Notes: generated from the sequence alone by a model not told the origin. Counted from the first letter of the stretch, positions 8,204 through 16,451 are shown. The stretch: 30,553 nucleotides of DNA from an uncultured Pelagibacteraceae bacterium (GCA_902554135.1 CACDNJ010000004.1:1-30553), one strand, 5' to 3'. Numbers and translations are program-made.

Positions 8204-8938
8204 TTATTTTTTTTGAAGTACGGTAAATATATTGAAGGTACAATACTCTTCTAAAAAATTAATCTTACTTAAAATTTTAAAAGGTATAGCTAACTTATTA
8301 GATGTGCAGTTAGTCTTGAAGAAATTTATCTGGAATTTTGAATTATAAAAAAAATCTTTGTATTCTTTAAGAGAATATTTGTTTAAACCTAGATCCTTTA
8401 TTGAGTCTATTTTTTTCTCTCTTGTTTTATTTAATTTTCCCAACAAAAAACTCTCTGGTAAAATAAGATGAAACCAAGGCAAAAAGGCTTTTGTTAATCC
8501 ATGATCACCATTGAAAAAATTATAAAGTGGTCCAAAACCAGCATAGAGTAACCCATTTGGATTTAATAAATCGTACATAGAGTTTAAAACTTTTTGTAAC
8601 TCTACCGTATGTTCGAATGCTTCTTTTGTAACAATATAGTCAAACTTTAATTCTGTTTTCCAGCTATTAATATCGTCACAAATATAATTAATTTTATTAG
8701 AATATTGTGAAAAATTTTTTTCTAAACTTTTTTTAGCAAATTCAATGTATTCTTTGTTTGTGTCTATACCTACTATTTTTTTTGGATTCTCTTTAGCAAG
8801 ATCAATTGAGAAAGCTCCCCTGCCACAACCAAATTCGAGAATTGTTTTTCCTTGAAAGTCTGGTTTATTTGGGAATCTTGGGAAGAAATCTTTAATACTT
8901 TTTTTCTGATTTTGATAATCTTGTAGACCTTGGTCCAT
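8204..8938 (-). CDS. Class I SAM-dependent methyltransferase
   Basis: A 244-residue protein with a clear Rossmann-type SAM-binding motif, ILEFGCGRGAFSIDLA at about residues 33-48, followed by the acidic strand end VGIDTNKEYIEFA that would bind the ribose. A later DYIVTKEAFEHT segment corresponds to the post-motif II/III region seen in small-molecule and UbiE/UbiG-like methyltransferases. The C-terminal half (PLYNFFNGDHGLTKAFLPWF) is less familiar and gives no substrate. It starts 5 bases after the rho stop and is probably the last gene of the leftward hemE-hemH-hemJ-rho unit. The substrate is unknown. Confidence 0.8.
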   Translation of the reverse strand: MDQGLQDYQNQKKSIKDFFPRFPNKPDFQGKTILEFGCGRGAFSIDLAKENPKKIVGIDTNKEYIEFAKKSLEKNFSQYSNKINYICDDINSWKTELKFDYIVTKEAFEHTVELQKVLNSMYDLLNPNGLLYAGFGPLYNFFNGDHGLTKAFLPWFHLILPESFLLGKLNKTREKKIDSIKDLGLNKYSLKEYKDFFYNSKFQINFFKTNCTSNKLAIPFKILSKINFLEEYCTFNIFTVLQKK

Positions 8939-8943
8939 TAATA

Positions 8944-10215
8944 CTAATTAGGCTTATTCATTGATGTGAAAAAATCAGCGTTATTTTTTGTATTTTTAAG
9001 TTTTGAAATTAAGAATTCTATTCCGTCCATTGTTCCCATGGGACTTATAATTCTTCGGAGAACATTCATTTTTGTTAGATCTTCTTTTTTAAATAATAGC
9101 TCTTCTCTTCTCGTTCCAGATCTCGTTATATCTACGGCTGGATAAATTCTCTTATCAGCAACTTTCCTATCAAGAATTAGTTCTGAATTACCTGTTCCCT
9201 TAAATTCTTCAAAAATTACTTCGTCCATTCTACTGCCTGTATCAATCAGAGCGGTTGATATAATTGTTAATGAACCGCCTTGTTCAACATTTCTTGCGGC
9301 TCCAAAAAATCTTTTGGGACGTTGAAGTGCATTTGCGTCAACCCCTCCTGTTAAAACTTTACCGGAACTTGGAACTACTGCGTTGTATGCTCTTCCCAAC
9401 CTAGTAATTGAGTCTAAGAGTATTACAACATCTTTTTTATGTTCGACTAACCTTTTAGCTTTTTCTATAACCATTTCCGCAACTGCCACGTGCCTAGAAG
9501 CTGGTTCGTCAAAAGTTGAACTAATTACTTCTCCTTTAACAGTTCTTTGCATGTCAGTAACTTCCTCCGGTCTTTCATCTATCAATAAAACCATCAAGTA
9601 ACATTCTGGATGATTGGCCGCCAAAGAATGTGCAATATTTTGTAATATAATCGTTTTACCAGCTTTTGGTGGAGAAATGATAAGCGATCTTTGTCCCTTA
9701 CCAATTGGACTTACAAGATCAATAAGTCTTGCTGTTTGGTCGGGTTTTTTTTCGGTAACATTTTTTTCAACTTCCATTTTTAATTGTTGATTTGGATAAA
9801 GCGGGGTTAAGTTGTCAAATGCTATTTTGTTTCGTCCTTTTTCAGGATTTTCAAAATTAATTTGGTTCACTTTTAGCAAAGCAAAGTATCTTTCTGCGTC
9901 TTTGGGTGCTCTAATTTCTCCTTCGACAGAATCTCCGGTTCTTAATCCAAACCTTCTAATTTGACTTGGACTAACATAAATATCGTCTGGCCCAGGAAGA
10001 TAGTTGGACTCAATGGCTCTTAGAAAGCCAAAACCATCTTGCAAAACTTCTAAAACACCGCCTCCGGTTATTTGTTCGTTTTTTTCGGCTAATTTTTTTA
10101 AAATAGAAAATAAAATTTCTTGCTTCCGGAGTGTACTAGGATTTTCAATACCAAGTTTCTCCGCTTGCGATATAAGCTCTGAAGGCGTCTTTTTCTTTAG
10201 TTCTTGTAAGTTCAT
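8944..10215 (-). CDS. rho: Transcription termination factor Rho
   Basis: Hexameric RNA-dependent ATPase that terminates transcription. The 423-residue length is standard. In order: N-terminal helical domain with [13 protein letters not shown]; the cold-shock-like RNA-binding domain with DGFGFLR (60-66) and [16 protein letters not shown]; Walker A SPPKAGKT (181-188); catalytic [12 protein letters not shown] (from 211); Walker [16 protein letters not shown] (264-278); [20 protein letters not shown] (Q-loop region, from 290); and the R-loop region [17 protein letters not shown]. The gene lies downstream of hemJ (60-base gap) and just upstream of the methyltransferase gene. Rho close to hemE and the origin is a familiar alphaproteobacterial arrangement. 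Confidence 0.98.
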   Translation of the reverse strand: MNLQELKKKTPSELISQAEKLGIENPSTLRKQEILFSILKKLAEKNEQITGGGVLEVLQDGFGFLRAIESNYLPGPDDIYVSPSQIRRFGLRTGDSVEGEIRAPKDAERYFALLKVNQINFENPEKGRNKIAFDNLTPLYPNQQLKMEVEKNVTEKKPDQTARLIDLVSPIGKGQRSLIISPPKAGKTIILQNIAHSLAANHPECYLMVLLIDERPEEVTDMQRTVKGEVISSTFDEPASRHVAVAEMVIEKAKRLVEHKKDVVILLDSITRLGRAYNAVVPSSGKVLTGGVDANALQRPKRFFGAARNVEQGGSLTIISTALIDTGSRMDEVIFEEFKGTGNSELILDRKVADKRIYPAVDITRSGTRREELLFKKEDLTKMNVLRRIISPMGTMDGIEFLISKLKNTKNNADFFTSMNKPN

Positions 10216-10275
10216 ATGATTATTGTCGTTAAGGTAAGTACTACTAATATAGTGAATAAAAATTAATATTCAAGT

Positions 10276-10710
10276 CTAAATAGGCTTAAAAACCACGATA
10301 AATATTATGGCAATAAGCAATACGGTTGGAACCTCATTTATATAACGATAAAATTTAGCACTTCTTGTGTTTGTTCTGTTTTTAAGTTGCCTGAGACATT
10401 TGCCTAAATATTCGTGATAAGCAGACAAAGCAATTACTAAAGCAAGTTTGATTTGGATCCATAAACTTGTCAAAACATCTAGGCCATTTAAATAAATTAA
10501 GATAATCCCAAATATCCAAGAAAAGAGCATTGCTGGCCTCATTATGTAATTATAAAGTCGTTTTTCCATAGTTTCAAAAACATCAACGGTTTCTTTCTTT
10601 TCAAAATTTTCAACATGGTACACAAAAATTCTTGGCAAGTATAAAAGTCCTGCCATCCAAGAAATTACTGCTATTAAATGAATTGCTTTAAATAACAAAT
10701 ACGTGTTCAT
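10276..10710 (-). CDS. hemJ: Protoporphyrinogen IX oxidase HemJ
   Basis: A 144-residue protein with four predicted membrane helices matching the HemJ (formerly UPF0093) family, the oxidase that converts protoporphyrinogen IX to protoporphyrin IX in many proteobacteria lacking HemG and HemY. Visible hallmarks are H11 in helix 1 (AIHLIAVISWMAGLLYLPRIFVYH), the WIQIKLALV segment, a histidine in YHEYLG, and the C-terminal FYRYINEVPTVLLIAIIFIVVFKP. It lies 16 bases after hemH in the same direction, so the three last steps of protohaem synthesis represented here (HemE, HemJ, HemH) are grouped. Confidence 0.93.
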   Translation of the reverse strand: MNTYLLFKAIHLIAVISWMAGLLYLPRIFVYHVENFEKKETVDVFETMEKRLYNYIMRPAMLFSWIFGIILIYLNGLDVLTSLWIQIKLALVIALSAYHEYLGKCLRQLKNRTNTRSAKFYRYINEVPTVLLIAIIFIVVFKPI

Positions 10711-10726
10711 TTTATATCTTTCTTTT

Positions 10727-11743
10727 TCATAATCCTAAACAAGGACATTTGGCATGTTTGTTGGGACACATTATTGATGAAACAAAATTGTCTTTTGTTT
10801 TAGTTTTTAGAACTAACTCTTCTAGTCCTCTTATAAAATTTTCTTCAACACCCAATGCTGGCACTCTTTTGTAAAAGCTACAATCATTTTTTTCAGCTAA
10901 TTTTTTATATTCGATATCCAATTCTACCAATGTTTCCGAATGTTCTGAAACAAACGCTACAGGAACTATAACAATTCCTTTTTTTTCTTTGGAGTATTTA
11001 ATGATAATTTCATCTGTAGACGGACCAATCCATTTGAGTGGACCTACCCTACTTTGATAGCTCAACACATGATCTAAATTTTCATTTTTTATTTTTGACA
11101 TTATTTCTTTTACGGTTTCCTCAACCTGCCATTGATAAGGATCACCTTTTTTTATTTTGTTTTCTGGCAATCCATGCGCTGAGAAGATTAGTTTAAAATC
11201 TTTATTTTTAACTTCTTCTATAGTTTTTTTTATTAACAAAACATGAGATTCTATAAAATAATTTTCTGTTGGATAACAACAAATAGTTTTAGTTTTTATA
11301 TTATAATTTTCTTTTTTACATAACTCCTTCCACTCATTAATGGAAGATCCAGAAGTTGTTGCTGAGTACTGTGGGTAGAGAGGCAATAATATTATTTCAT
11401 CTGGATTGTATTTTTTTACTTGGCCTATCACCTCAGAGGCTCTTGGGTGCCAACATCTCATAACAACAAAACACTTGTAATTTCCTTTTTTTAGTAAATT
11501 CCTTTCTAAACTTTTTGCCTGTTCATTTGTCAATTCAAGAATTGGGGATTTGTTTCCAATTTCCTTATAAATATTTTTTGCAATTGGCGCTCTTTTTTTT
11601 GAAATAAATTTTGCTAATGGATATCTAAAAATTGATGGAATACTAATTATTTCAGGATCATTAAATAAATTAAAAAGAAATGGCTCAACACTTTCTAATT
11701 TATCGGGTCCTCCTAGATTAAATAAAACAACTGCTTTTTTCAT
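10727..11743 (-). CDS. hemH: Ferrochelatase
   Basis: Inserts ferrous iron into protoporphyrin IX to give protohaem. The 338-residue protein begins with AVVLFNLGGPD, contains the YPQYSATTSGS segment, FSAHGLPENKIKKGDPY with the catalytic histidine at about residue 190, YQSRVGPLKWIGPST, and VAFVSEHSETLVELDIEY with the conserved second histidine and glutamate. The last 13 residues include Cys326, Cys333 and Cys335, which could take part in a [2Fe-2S] cluster as found in some alphaproteobacterial and animal ferrochelatases; a fourth ligand is not assigned. The start codon lies one base from the hemE stop, so translation is probably coupled. Confidence 0.97.
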   Translation of the reverse strand: MKKAVVLFNLGGPDKLESVEPFLFNLFNDPEIISIPSIFRYPLAKFISKKRAPIAKNIYKEIGNKSPILELTNEQAKSLERNLLKKGNYKCFVVMRCWHPRASEVIGQVKKYNPDEIILLPLYPQYSATTSGSSINEWKELCKKENYNIKTKTICCYPTENYFIESHVLLIKKTIEEVKNKDFKLIFSAHGLPENKIKKGDPYQWQVEETVKEIMSKIKNENLDHVLSYQSRVGPLKWIGPSTDEIIIKYSKEKKGIVIVPVAFVSEHSETLVELDIEYKKLAEKNDCSFYKRVPALGVEENFIRGLEELVLKTKTKDNFVSSIMCPNKHAKCPCLGL

Positions 11744-11744
11744 C

Positions 11745-12752
11745 TTAGCTTTTGTTTCTAATTATTTGGATTAAGTATTCAATTGTTTCGGGTTTTGTTT
11801 CTGGTAAAACGCCATGTCCCAAATTAAACACATAGGGATAATCCGAAAAAATCTTAATATAGTTTTCTGTATTTCTTTTAATATTATCTTTGTCTGTAAG
11901 TAATATTTTGGGATCAAGGCCCCCTTGGATTGGTGTTCCTTTAAGTTTTTCTTTTATCCATTTCGGATCAATTTCATAATCTATGCTAATACAATTTGGT
12001 TTAACCGTTGAATTGAAATTAACATAATTTTTTCCAATTCCTTTGGGAAAACAAATTACCGGTATATTTAAAGATTTTATATGATCTACTATTTTAAGAG
12101 TTGGAGCGTAACAATAATTTTGTAGTTCTTTCTCGGGCAACAAACCTGCCCAAGAGTCAAAAATTTGAATTATGTTTGCTCCTGCTTCTATTTGTTTTTC
12201 AACGTGCAAACATATTGTTGTCTCGATTTTTTTCAACAATTTGTTAATCAAAGATTTATCTTTATTAATTTTATCAAAACTAAAATTTTTTTTCGGAGAC
12301 TGTTTGTTAAGCATATAAACAAGCAAGGTCCAGGGAGCGCCCACAAATCCAATTAAGTTTTTTTCTTTTATTTCTTTTTTAACTTGTTTTATTCCGTTAT
12401 AAACCGGAGTTATTTTGTTAATAAAATCTTCAGAGCCTACACCAAGTATTTTGTCTGGGTCTAGGTTTCCTAACTCTGGCCCATAGCCTTTTTTAAATTC
12501 CACTTTTTGTCCCAAACCATAAGGTATCATTAAAATATCAGAAAATATTATTGCTGCATCAAGATCAAATCTTTTCAAAGGCTGTATAGTAATATCTTTT
12601 ACTAAATTACTATTTAAACAAAGTTTTATAAAATTTGGATTTTTTTTTCTTATTTCTTGAAACTCAGGTAAATATCTACCAGCTTGTCTCATAAACCAAA
12701 CTGGAATTCCAGAAGATTTTTTATGAGTTATACAGTCTATAAGTCTGTTCAT
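11745..12752 (-). CDS. hemE: Uroporphyrinogen decarboxylase
   Basis: Decarboxylates the four acetate groups of uroporphyrinogen III to give coproporphyrinogen III. The 335-residue protein has the diagnostic N-terminal PVWFMRQAGRYLPEF, the LDAAIIFSDILMIPYGLG segment with the catalytic aspartate, GFVGAPWTLLVYML, IQIFDSWAGLLPE, QGGLDP and the C-terminal FNLGHGVLPET. It is the first gene of a leftward run into hemH. Its start faces the 275-bp gene-free region proposed here as the replication origin; hemE beside the origin is the classic arrangement in Caulobacter and other Alphaproteobacteria. Confidence 0.98.
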   Translation of the reverse strand: MNRLIDCITHKKSSGIPVWFMRQAGRYLPEFQEIRKKNPNFIKLCLNSNLVKDITIQPLKRFDLDAAIIFSDILMIPYGLGQKVEFKKGYGPELGNLDPDKILGVGSEDFINKITPVYNGIKQVKKEIKEKNLIGFVGAPWTLLVYMLNKQSPKKNFSFDKINKDKSLINKLLKKIETTICLHVEKQIEAGANIIQIFDSWAGLLPEKELQNYCYAPTLKIVDHIKSLNIPVICFPKGIGKNYVNFNSTVKPNCISIDYEIDPKWIKEKLKGTPIQGGLDPKILLTDKDNIKRNTENYIKIFSDYPYVFNLGHGVLPETKPETIEYLIQIIRNKS

Positions 12753-12874
12753 AATAATTAATAATATAGATATAAAATATATTTTATGTAATAGGTCATG
12801 TTGATTAGTAAAACAGTGATATTTCCTATTTTATTTACATATGCGGTGAGTTAAATATGGGTCTATAGTTGATT

Positions 12875-12883
12875 TTTTACACA
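12875..12883 (+). promoter_or_regulatory. DnaA box (relaxed consensus)
   Basis: TTTTACACA fits TTWTNCACA exactly. A single-mismatch copy TTATTTACA lies 44 bases to the left at 12831-12839 in the same orientation. Confidence 0.55.
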
Positions 12884-12893
12884 TTATAAACAA

Positions 12894-12989
12894 TGTTAAT
12901 TATCAGATGTTAAATTGTTAACATTAGATTAATTGTTAGGAACTTGTTAAGTAGTGTTATTAAAAAAATGGTTTTTTAAATTACTGTTA
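12894..12989 (+). repeat. Cluster of seven TGTTA repeats
   Basis: TGTTA occurs, all in one orientation, at 12894, 12908, 12916, 12934, 12945, 12955 and 12985. The spacing is irregular (14, 8, 18, 11, 10 and 30 bases). The third copy lies within the palindrome TGTTAACA (12916-12923) and the last begins just before the palindrome GTTAATATTAAC (12986-12997). Confidence 0.6.
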
Positions 12990-13011
12990 ATATTAACTAA
13001 TTATACTAATA

Positions 13012-13020
13012 TTATCCACA
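13012..13020 (+). promoter_or_regulatory. DnaA box (perfect consensus)
   Basis: TTATCCACA is the canonical strong DnaA box. It sits 7 bases before the ppsR start codon, at the right edge of the candidate origin. Confidence 0.75.
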
Positions 13021-13027
13021 GAACTTA

Positions 13028-13849
13028 ATGAATAACAAATATCAAATATTTCTTATTTCCGATTCAACTGGTGAGACCCTGGACAGGATATTTTTGGCAC
13101 TTCAATCACAATTCACTAATTTTAATTATGATAAAAAAGAATTTGTTTTTATAAGAACCGAGCAACAAATAGAAAAAATCATTAAAGAGTGTAAAGAAAA
13201 ACAAAACCCCATTGTTTTGTACACAATAGTTGATACTCAGCTAGCTAAATATTTGGGTGCTCAAAGTTTAAAAAATAATATTCCATGTTTTGGAGTATTA
13301 GGAAATTTAATTCTAAGTTTTTCAAAATTACTTAATCAAAAAGCAACTCATAAGCCCAGCGCACAACACGTTTTGGATGAAGATTATTATAAAAGAATAG
13401 AGGCAATTCAATTTACAATGACCCATGATGATGGAAAAAAAAATGAAGATATAAATAAGGCAGATATAATCTTATTAGGAGTTAGCAGAACAAGCAAAAC
13501 TCCAACCTCTATATATTTAGCAAATAGAGGATTTAAAACATTAAATATACCATTAGTATTAGAGCAAAAAATTCCAGAACTTTTAGAAAAAGAGAGTGAA
13601 AAATTTTGCGTTATAGGAATGTTTGCTGATCCCGTGAGGCTTTCGGAAATTAGAAAAATTAGAGCTAATACCAACCAAAATATTGATTTAAATTTATATA
13701 CTAATGTGGAAAGAATAAAAGAAGAAGTCGAAACTTCAAAAAAAATGTTTAAAAAATTTAACTGGCCGACAGTAGATGTAACTCGTAGATCTGTTGAAGA
13801 AACGGCTGCTTCTATTATAAAAATTTATGAAATTAAAAAAAATAAATGA
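13028..13849 (+). CDS. ppsR: Pyruvate, phosphate dikinase/PEP synthase regulatory protein (DUF299)
   Basis: A 273-residue member of the bifunctional kinase/pyrophosphorylase family that switches PEP synthase or pyruvate phosphate dikinase off and on by ADP-dependent phosphorylation and Pi-dependent dephosphorylation. It begins with the typical FLISDSTGETLDRI, has a KPSAQHVLDEDYYKRIEAIQF segment, the P-loop GVSRTSKT (151-158) followed by PTSIYLANRGFKTLNIPLV, and near the C terminus DVTRRSVEETAASI. Which dikinase it controls cannot be told here. It is the first gene right of the candidate origin and overlaps maf by 4 bases. Confidence 0.95.
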   Translation: MNNKYQIFLISDSTGETLDRIFLALQSQFTNFNYDKKEFVFIRTEQQIEKIIKECKEKQNPIVLYTIVDTQLAKYLGAQSLKNNIPCFGVLGNLILSFSKLLNQKATHKPSAQHVLDEDYYKRIEAIQFTMTHDDGKKNEDINKADIILLGVSRTSKTPTSIYLANRGFKTLNIPLVLEQKIPELLEKESEKFCVIGMFADPVRLSEIRKIRANTNQNIDLNLYTNVERIKEEVETSKKMFKKFNWPTVDVTRRSVEETAASIIKIYEIKKNK

Positions 13850-14427
13850 AGATAGTATTAGCATCAAAGAGTGGGGTCAGAAAAAAAATTTTAGAAAATC
13901 ATAGAATTAATTGCAGTGTTGTACCTGCAAACATAGATGAAGATCAGGTCAAGGAATCGATGATTAGTGAGAAGGCTACGCCAGAATTAGTTTCAAAAAA
14001 TCTGGCAGAATTAAAGGCAAACAAAATAAGTTCAAAAAAACCTGATGAGCTTGTTTTAGGCGCGGACAGCGTTATTGATTTAGAAGGCAAGTTAATTTCA
14101 AAACCGAAAACCAGAGAAGAAGCTGTTGAGATATTAAAAAAACTAAACGGCAAAAAGCACCAACTAATTAGCTCTGTCTGTATTTCCAAGAATGGATCCA
14201 TGATATGGAATCATACAGATGCTTCAACCCTGACAATGAAAAAACTTAATTTGGACGAAATTAAATCATATCTAGGCAAGATAAAAGATGAAGTATTATA
14301 TGCTTACGGCGTTTATCAAATTGAAGCTGACGGAAGATCTTTATTTTCAAAAATCGAAGGAGACGAAGATACAATTATGGGCTTGCCAGTTAAACAAATA
14401 AAAGAATATTTAAATCAACTGAAATGA
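13846..14427 (+). CDS. maf: Maf family nucleotide pyrophosphatase
   Basis: A 193-residue Maf/Ham1-fold protein; the family hydrolyses nucleoside triphosphates, often modified or non-canonical ones, to monophosphate and pyrophosphate. The N-terminal LASKSGVRKKIL is the family signature (usually with two adjacent serine/arginine residues), followed by LVLGADSVI with D74, SKPKTREEAVEILKKLNGKKHQLISSV and the C-terminal GDEDTIMGLPVKQI. Start and stop overlap as ATGA on both sides (ppsR at 13846-13849, aroE at 14424-14427), suggesting coupled translation. The maf-aroE-coaE-dnaQ order is common in Alphaproteobacteria next to hemE. Confidence 0.93.
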   Translation: MKIVLASKSGVRKKILENHRINCSVVPANIDEDQVKESMISEKATPELVSKNLAELKANKISSKKPDELVLGADSVIDLEGKLISKPKTREEAVEILKKLNGKKHQLISSVCISKNGSMIWNHTDASTLTMKKLNLDEIKSYLGKIKDEVLYAYGVYQIEADGRSLFSKIEGDEDTIMGLPVKQIKEYLNQLK

Positions 14428-15221
14428 AAAAATATTTAGTTATAGGAAATCCAATCAAACATTCTCTGTCACCGAAATTGCATAATTATTGGATTAAAGA
14501 AAACAATATTGATGCTGTTTATGAAAAAAAACAACTTAAAGAAAGTGATGTTAAAGAAATAATTTCAGAAATTAAAAATGGTAAAATTGAAGGTATCAAT
14601 GTTACTGTTCCATTTAAAAAATTAGTTATACCTTTTTTAGATGAAATCACAGCTCTTGTTAAAGAAACTCAATCTGTAAATACAATTTATAAAAAGGCAG
14701 GCAAAACTATTGGAGACAACACAGATGCCGGTGGATTTAAACATGCATTGGAGCACATAAAATATAATGTTAAAGGAAAAAAAATTTTTATTTTAGGTGC
14801 AGGAGGTGTTACTCCTTCAATTATTTCGGCTTTAAAAAAAATGGGTTCTTCTGAAATTATTTTAAGCAACAGAACCAAAGAAAAAGCAGAAAATTTGAAA
14901 AAAATATATTCGGATTTGAAAGTAATAAATTGGGGGGATATTTCAGATTTTGATATGATAATTAACGCTACAAGCCTGGGCCTTAAGGAAGACGACGAAA
15001 TAAAACTAAATTATTCCGATATAGGTCCTAATAAACTTTTTTACGATGTAATTTATAATCCAAGAAGAACAAAATTTCTTTTAAAAGCAAAAGAATTTTC
15101 AAATCAAATTGAAAATGGCAAACATATGTTTGCTTATCAAGCTCAACTAGCTTTTGAGATTTGGCATGGAATTAAACCAAAAATAGATAAAAAAGTTCTG
15201 AAATTATTAGAGAATGATTAA
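14424..15221 (+). CDS. aroE: Shikimate dehydrogenase (NADP-dependent)
   Basis: Reduces 3-dehydroshikimate to shikimate in aromatic amino acid synthesis. The 265-residue length is standard. The substrate domain shows IGNPIKHSLSPKLHNYW, GINVTVPFK with catalytic K65, and GDNTDAGGF with D101. The nucleotide domain shows LGAGGV at 124-129 and SNRT at the end of the next strand, a motif for binding the NADP 2'-phosphate. The C-terminal region has INATSLGL, VIYNPRRTKFL and FAYQAQLAFEIWHG. It overlaps maf by 4 bases and coaE by 8. Confidence 0.97.
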   Translation: MKKYLVIGNPIKHSLSPKLHNYWIKENNIDAVYEKKQLKESDVKEIISEIKNGKIEGINVTVPFKKLVIPFLDEITALVKETQSVNTIYKKAGKTIGDNTDAGGFKHALEHIKYNVKGKKIFILGAGGVTPSIISALKKMGSSEIILSNRTKEKAENLKKIYSDLKVINWGDISDFDMIINATSLGLKEDDEIKLNYSDIGPNKLFYDVIYNPRRTKFLLKAKEFSNQIENGKHMFAYQAQLAFEIWHGIKPKIDKKVLKLLEND

Positions 15222-15780
15222 AATAGGAATTACGGGTTCTTTAGCATCAGGAAAATCAACGGTAGCGAAATTAATATCTCGCAATAGATATCCTATTTTT
15301 AGTGCTGATAAAACGGTAAAAGCTCTTTATAAAAAAAGAATTTTTATAGTTAAGGCTAAAAACAAATTTAATTTTAAAAATACAAAAAATTTAAAAAAAA
15401 AAGTTATAAATCTCATAAAAAAAGATAAAAAAATACTTAAAGAATTGGAGTTAATTATTCATCCTTTAGTGAGAAAAGAAATGAGAGCTTTTATGAGACC
15501 AAAAAAAAATATTAAAATTAAAATTTTTGAAATTCCACTTTTAATTGAAAGCAAACTTACAAAATATTTTGATATTATTATTTTTGTTGGTGCTAAAAAA
15601 AATATTAGGTTAAAAAGATATGTTGCTGCAGGAGGAGACAAAAAGATATTCACAATTTTGGAAAAAAGACAAAATAAACCAAGCAAAAAGATGAAAATTA
15701 GTGATCATGTCATTTATAATAACCAATCTATAAAAAATTTAAAAAAAAAAATTAAACTTTTAATGAACAAATATGTATGA
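15214..15780 (+). CDS. coaE: Dephospho-CoA kinase
   Basis: Phosphorylates dephospho-CoA in the last step of coenzyme A synthesis. The 188-residue protein starts with IGITGSLASGKSTVAKL (P-loop at residues 8-16), followed by FSADKTVKALY with the catalytic Asp, IIHPLVRKEM, FEIPLLIESKLTKYFD, and the lid region around KKNIRLKRY. It is slightly shorter than the usual 200 residues and unusually rich in lysine, in keeping with A-rich codons. It overlaps aroE by 8 bases and dnaQ by 4 (ATGA). Confidence 0.94.
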   Translation: MIKIGITGSLASGKSTVAKLISRNRYPIFSADKTVKALYKKRIFIVKAKNKFNFKNTKNLKKKVINLIKKDKKILKELELIIHPLVRKEMRAFMRPKKNIKIKIFEIPLLIESKLTKYFDIIIFVGAKKNIRLKRYVAAGGDKKIFTILEKRQNKPSKKMKISDHVIYNNQSIKNLKKKIKLLMNKYV

Positions 15781-16451
15781 ATGAAATATTTTTAGATACA
15801 GAGACAACAGGCCTATCAGTTAGAGATGGAGATAGAATAGTAGAAATTGCCTGCATTGAAACAAAAAACTTAATACCAACAAAAAAGGTTTTTCATAAAT
15901 TTATTAATCCACAAAAAAAAATATCGCAAGAAGCTTTTAAAATACATGGTTTTTCTGATGATTTTTTAAAAGACAAGAAAAAGTTCGAAGATGTTGCGGA
16001 TGAATTATTGGAATTCATTGAAGGAAAGAAATTAATTATACACAACGCACCTTTTGATATTGGTTTTTTAAATAATGAATTGAAAAAAGCTAATAAAAAT
16101 ATTTTAAATGAAAAAGAAGTAGTGGATACACTTAGTATTGCTAGATCGAAATATCCCTCTTCTTCAAATTCTTTGGATAATTTATGTAAAAGATTTAATA
16201 TTGATTTGTCTAGACGTACAAAACACAATGCTCTTTTGGATTGTGAACTTTTAAGAGAGGTTTATATAAATCTAGTAGGAGAAAAAGAACCATCTTTAAT
16301 TTTTAAAGAAAACGATATTTCGATAGACAATTCAAATAACCATTCAAAAATTGATAAGAATAGAGAAAAAATTATCATCAAACCAACAGCGGAAGAGCTA
16401 AAAAAACATGGTGATTTTTTGAAATCAGAATTAAAGAAAAACTTCTTCTAA
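15777..16451 (+). CDS. dnaQ: DNA polymerase III epsilon subunit (3'-5' exonuclease)
   Basis: Proofreading exonuclease of the replicative polymerase. The 224-residue protein has all three Exo motifs: DTETTG with D7 and E9 (Exo I), HNAPFDIGFL with D94 (Exo II) and KHNALLDCELL with H150 and D155 (Exo IIIepsilon). RDGDRIVEIACIE near residue 16 is typical of DnaQ. The C-terminal 45 residues are low-complexity and basic and may contact the alpha subunit. It ends the overlapping ppsR-maf-aroE-coaE-dnaQ set, and its stop overlaps the convergent secB stop by 4 bases. Confidence 0.95.
   Translation: MNEIFLDTETTGLSVRDGDRIVEIACIETKNLIPTKKVFHKFINPQKKISQEAFKIHGFSDDFLKDKKKFEDVADELLEFIEGKKLIIHNAPFDIGFLNNELKKANKNILNEKEVVDTLSIARSKYPSSSNSLDNLCKRFNIDLSRRTKHNALLDCELLREVYINLVGEKEPSLIFKENDISIDNSNNHSKIDKNREKIIIKPTAEELKKHGDFLKSELKKNFF

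Larger units (their letters stand above)
12753..13027. other. Candidate chromosomal replication origin (oriC)
   Basis: The longest gene-free stretch of the window, between divergent hemE and ppsR, the same gene pair that brackets oriC in Caulobacter. It contains two matches to the relaxed DnaA box TTWTNCACA (12875-12883 and 13012-13020) and one single-mismatch copy (12831-12839), an extremely AT-rich segment next to hemE (12753-12790 has two G and no C) suited to unwinding, and a cluster of seven TGTTA repeats (12894-12989) ending in a 12-bp perfect palindrome. Transcription on both sides runs away from it. Position and motifs are seen; function as origin is inference from conserved context. 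Confidence 0.75.

Noticed and set aside
15214..15780. Very lysine-rich CoaE as a possible decaying gene
   Set aside because: The P-loop and other motifs are intact and the frame is unbroken; lysine enrichment follows from A-rich codons seen throughout the window.
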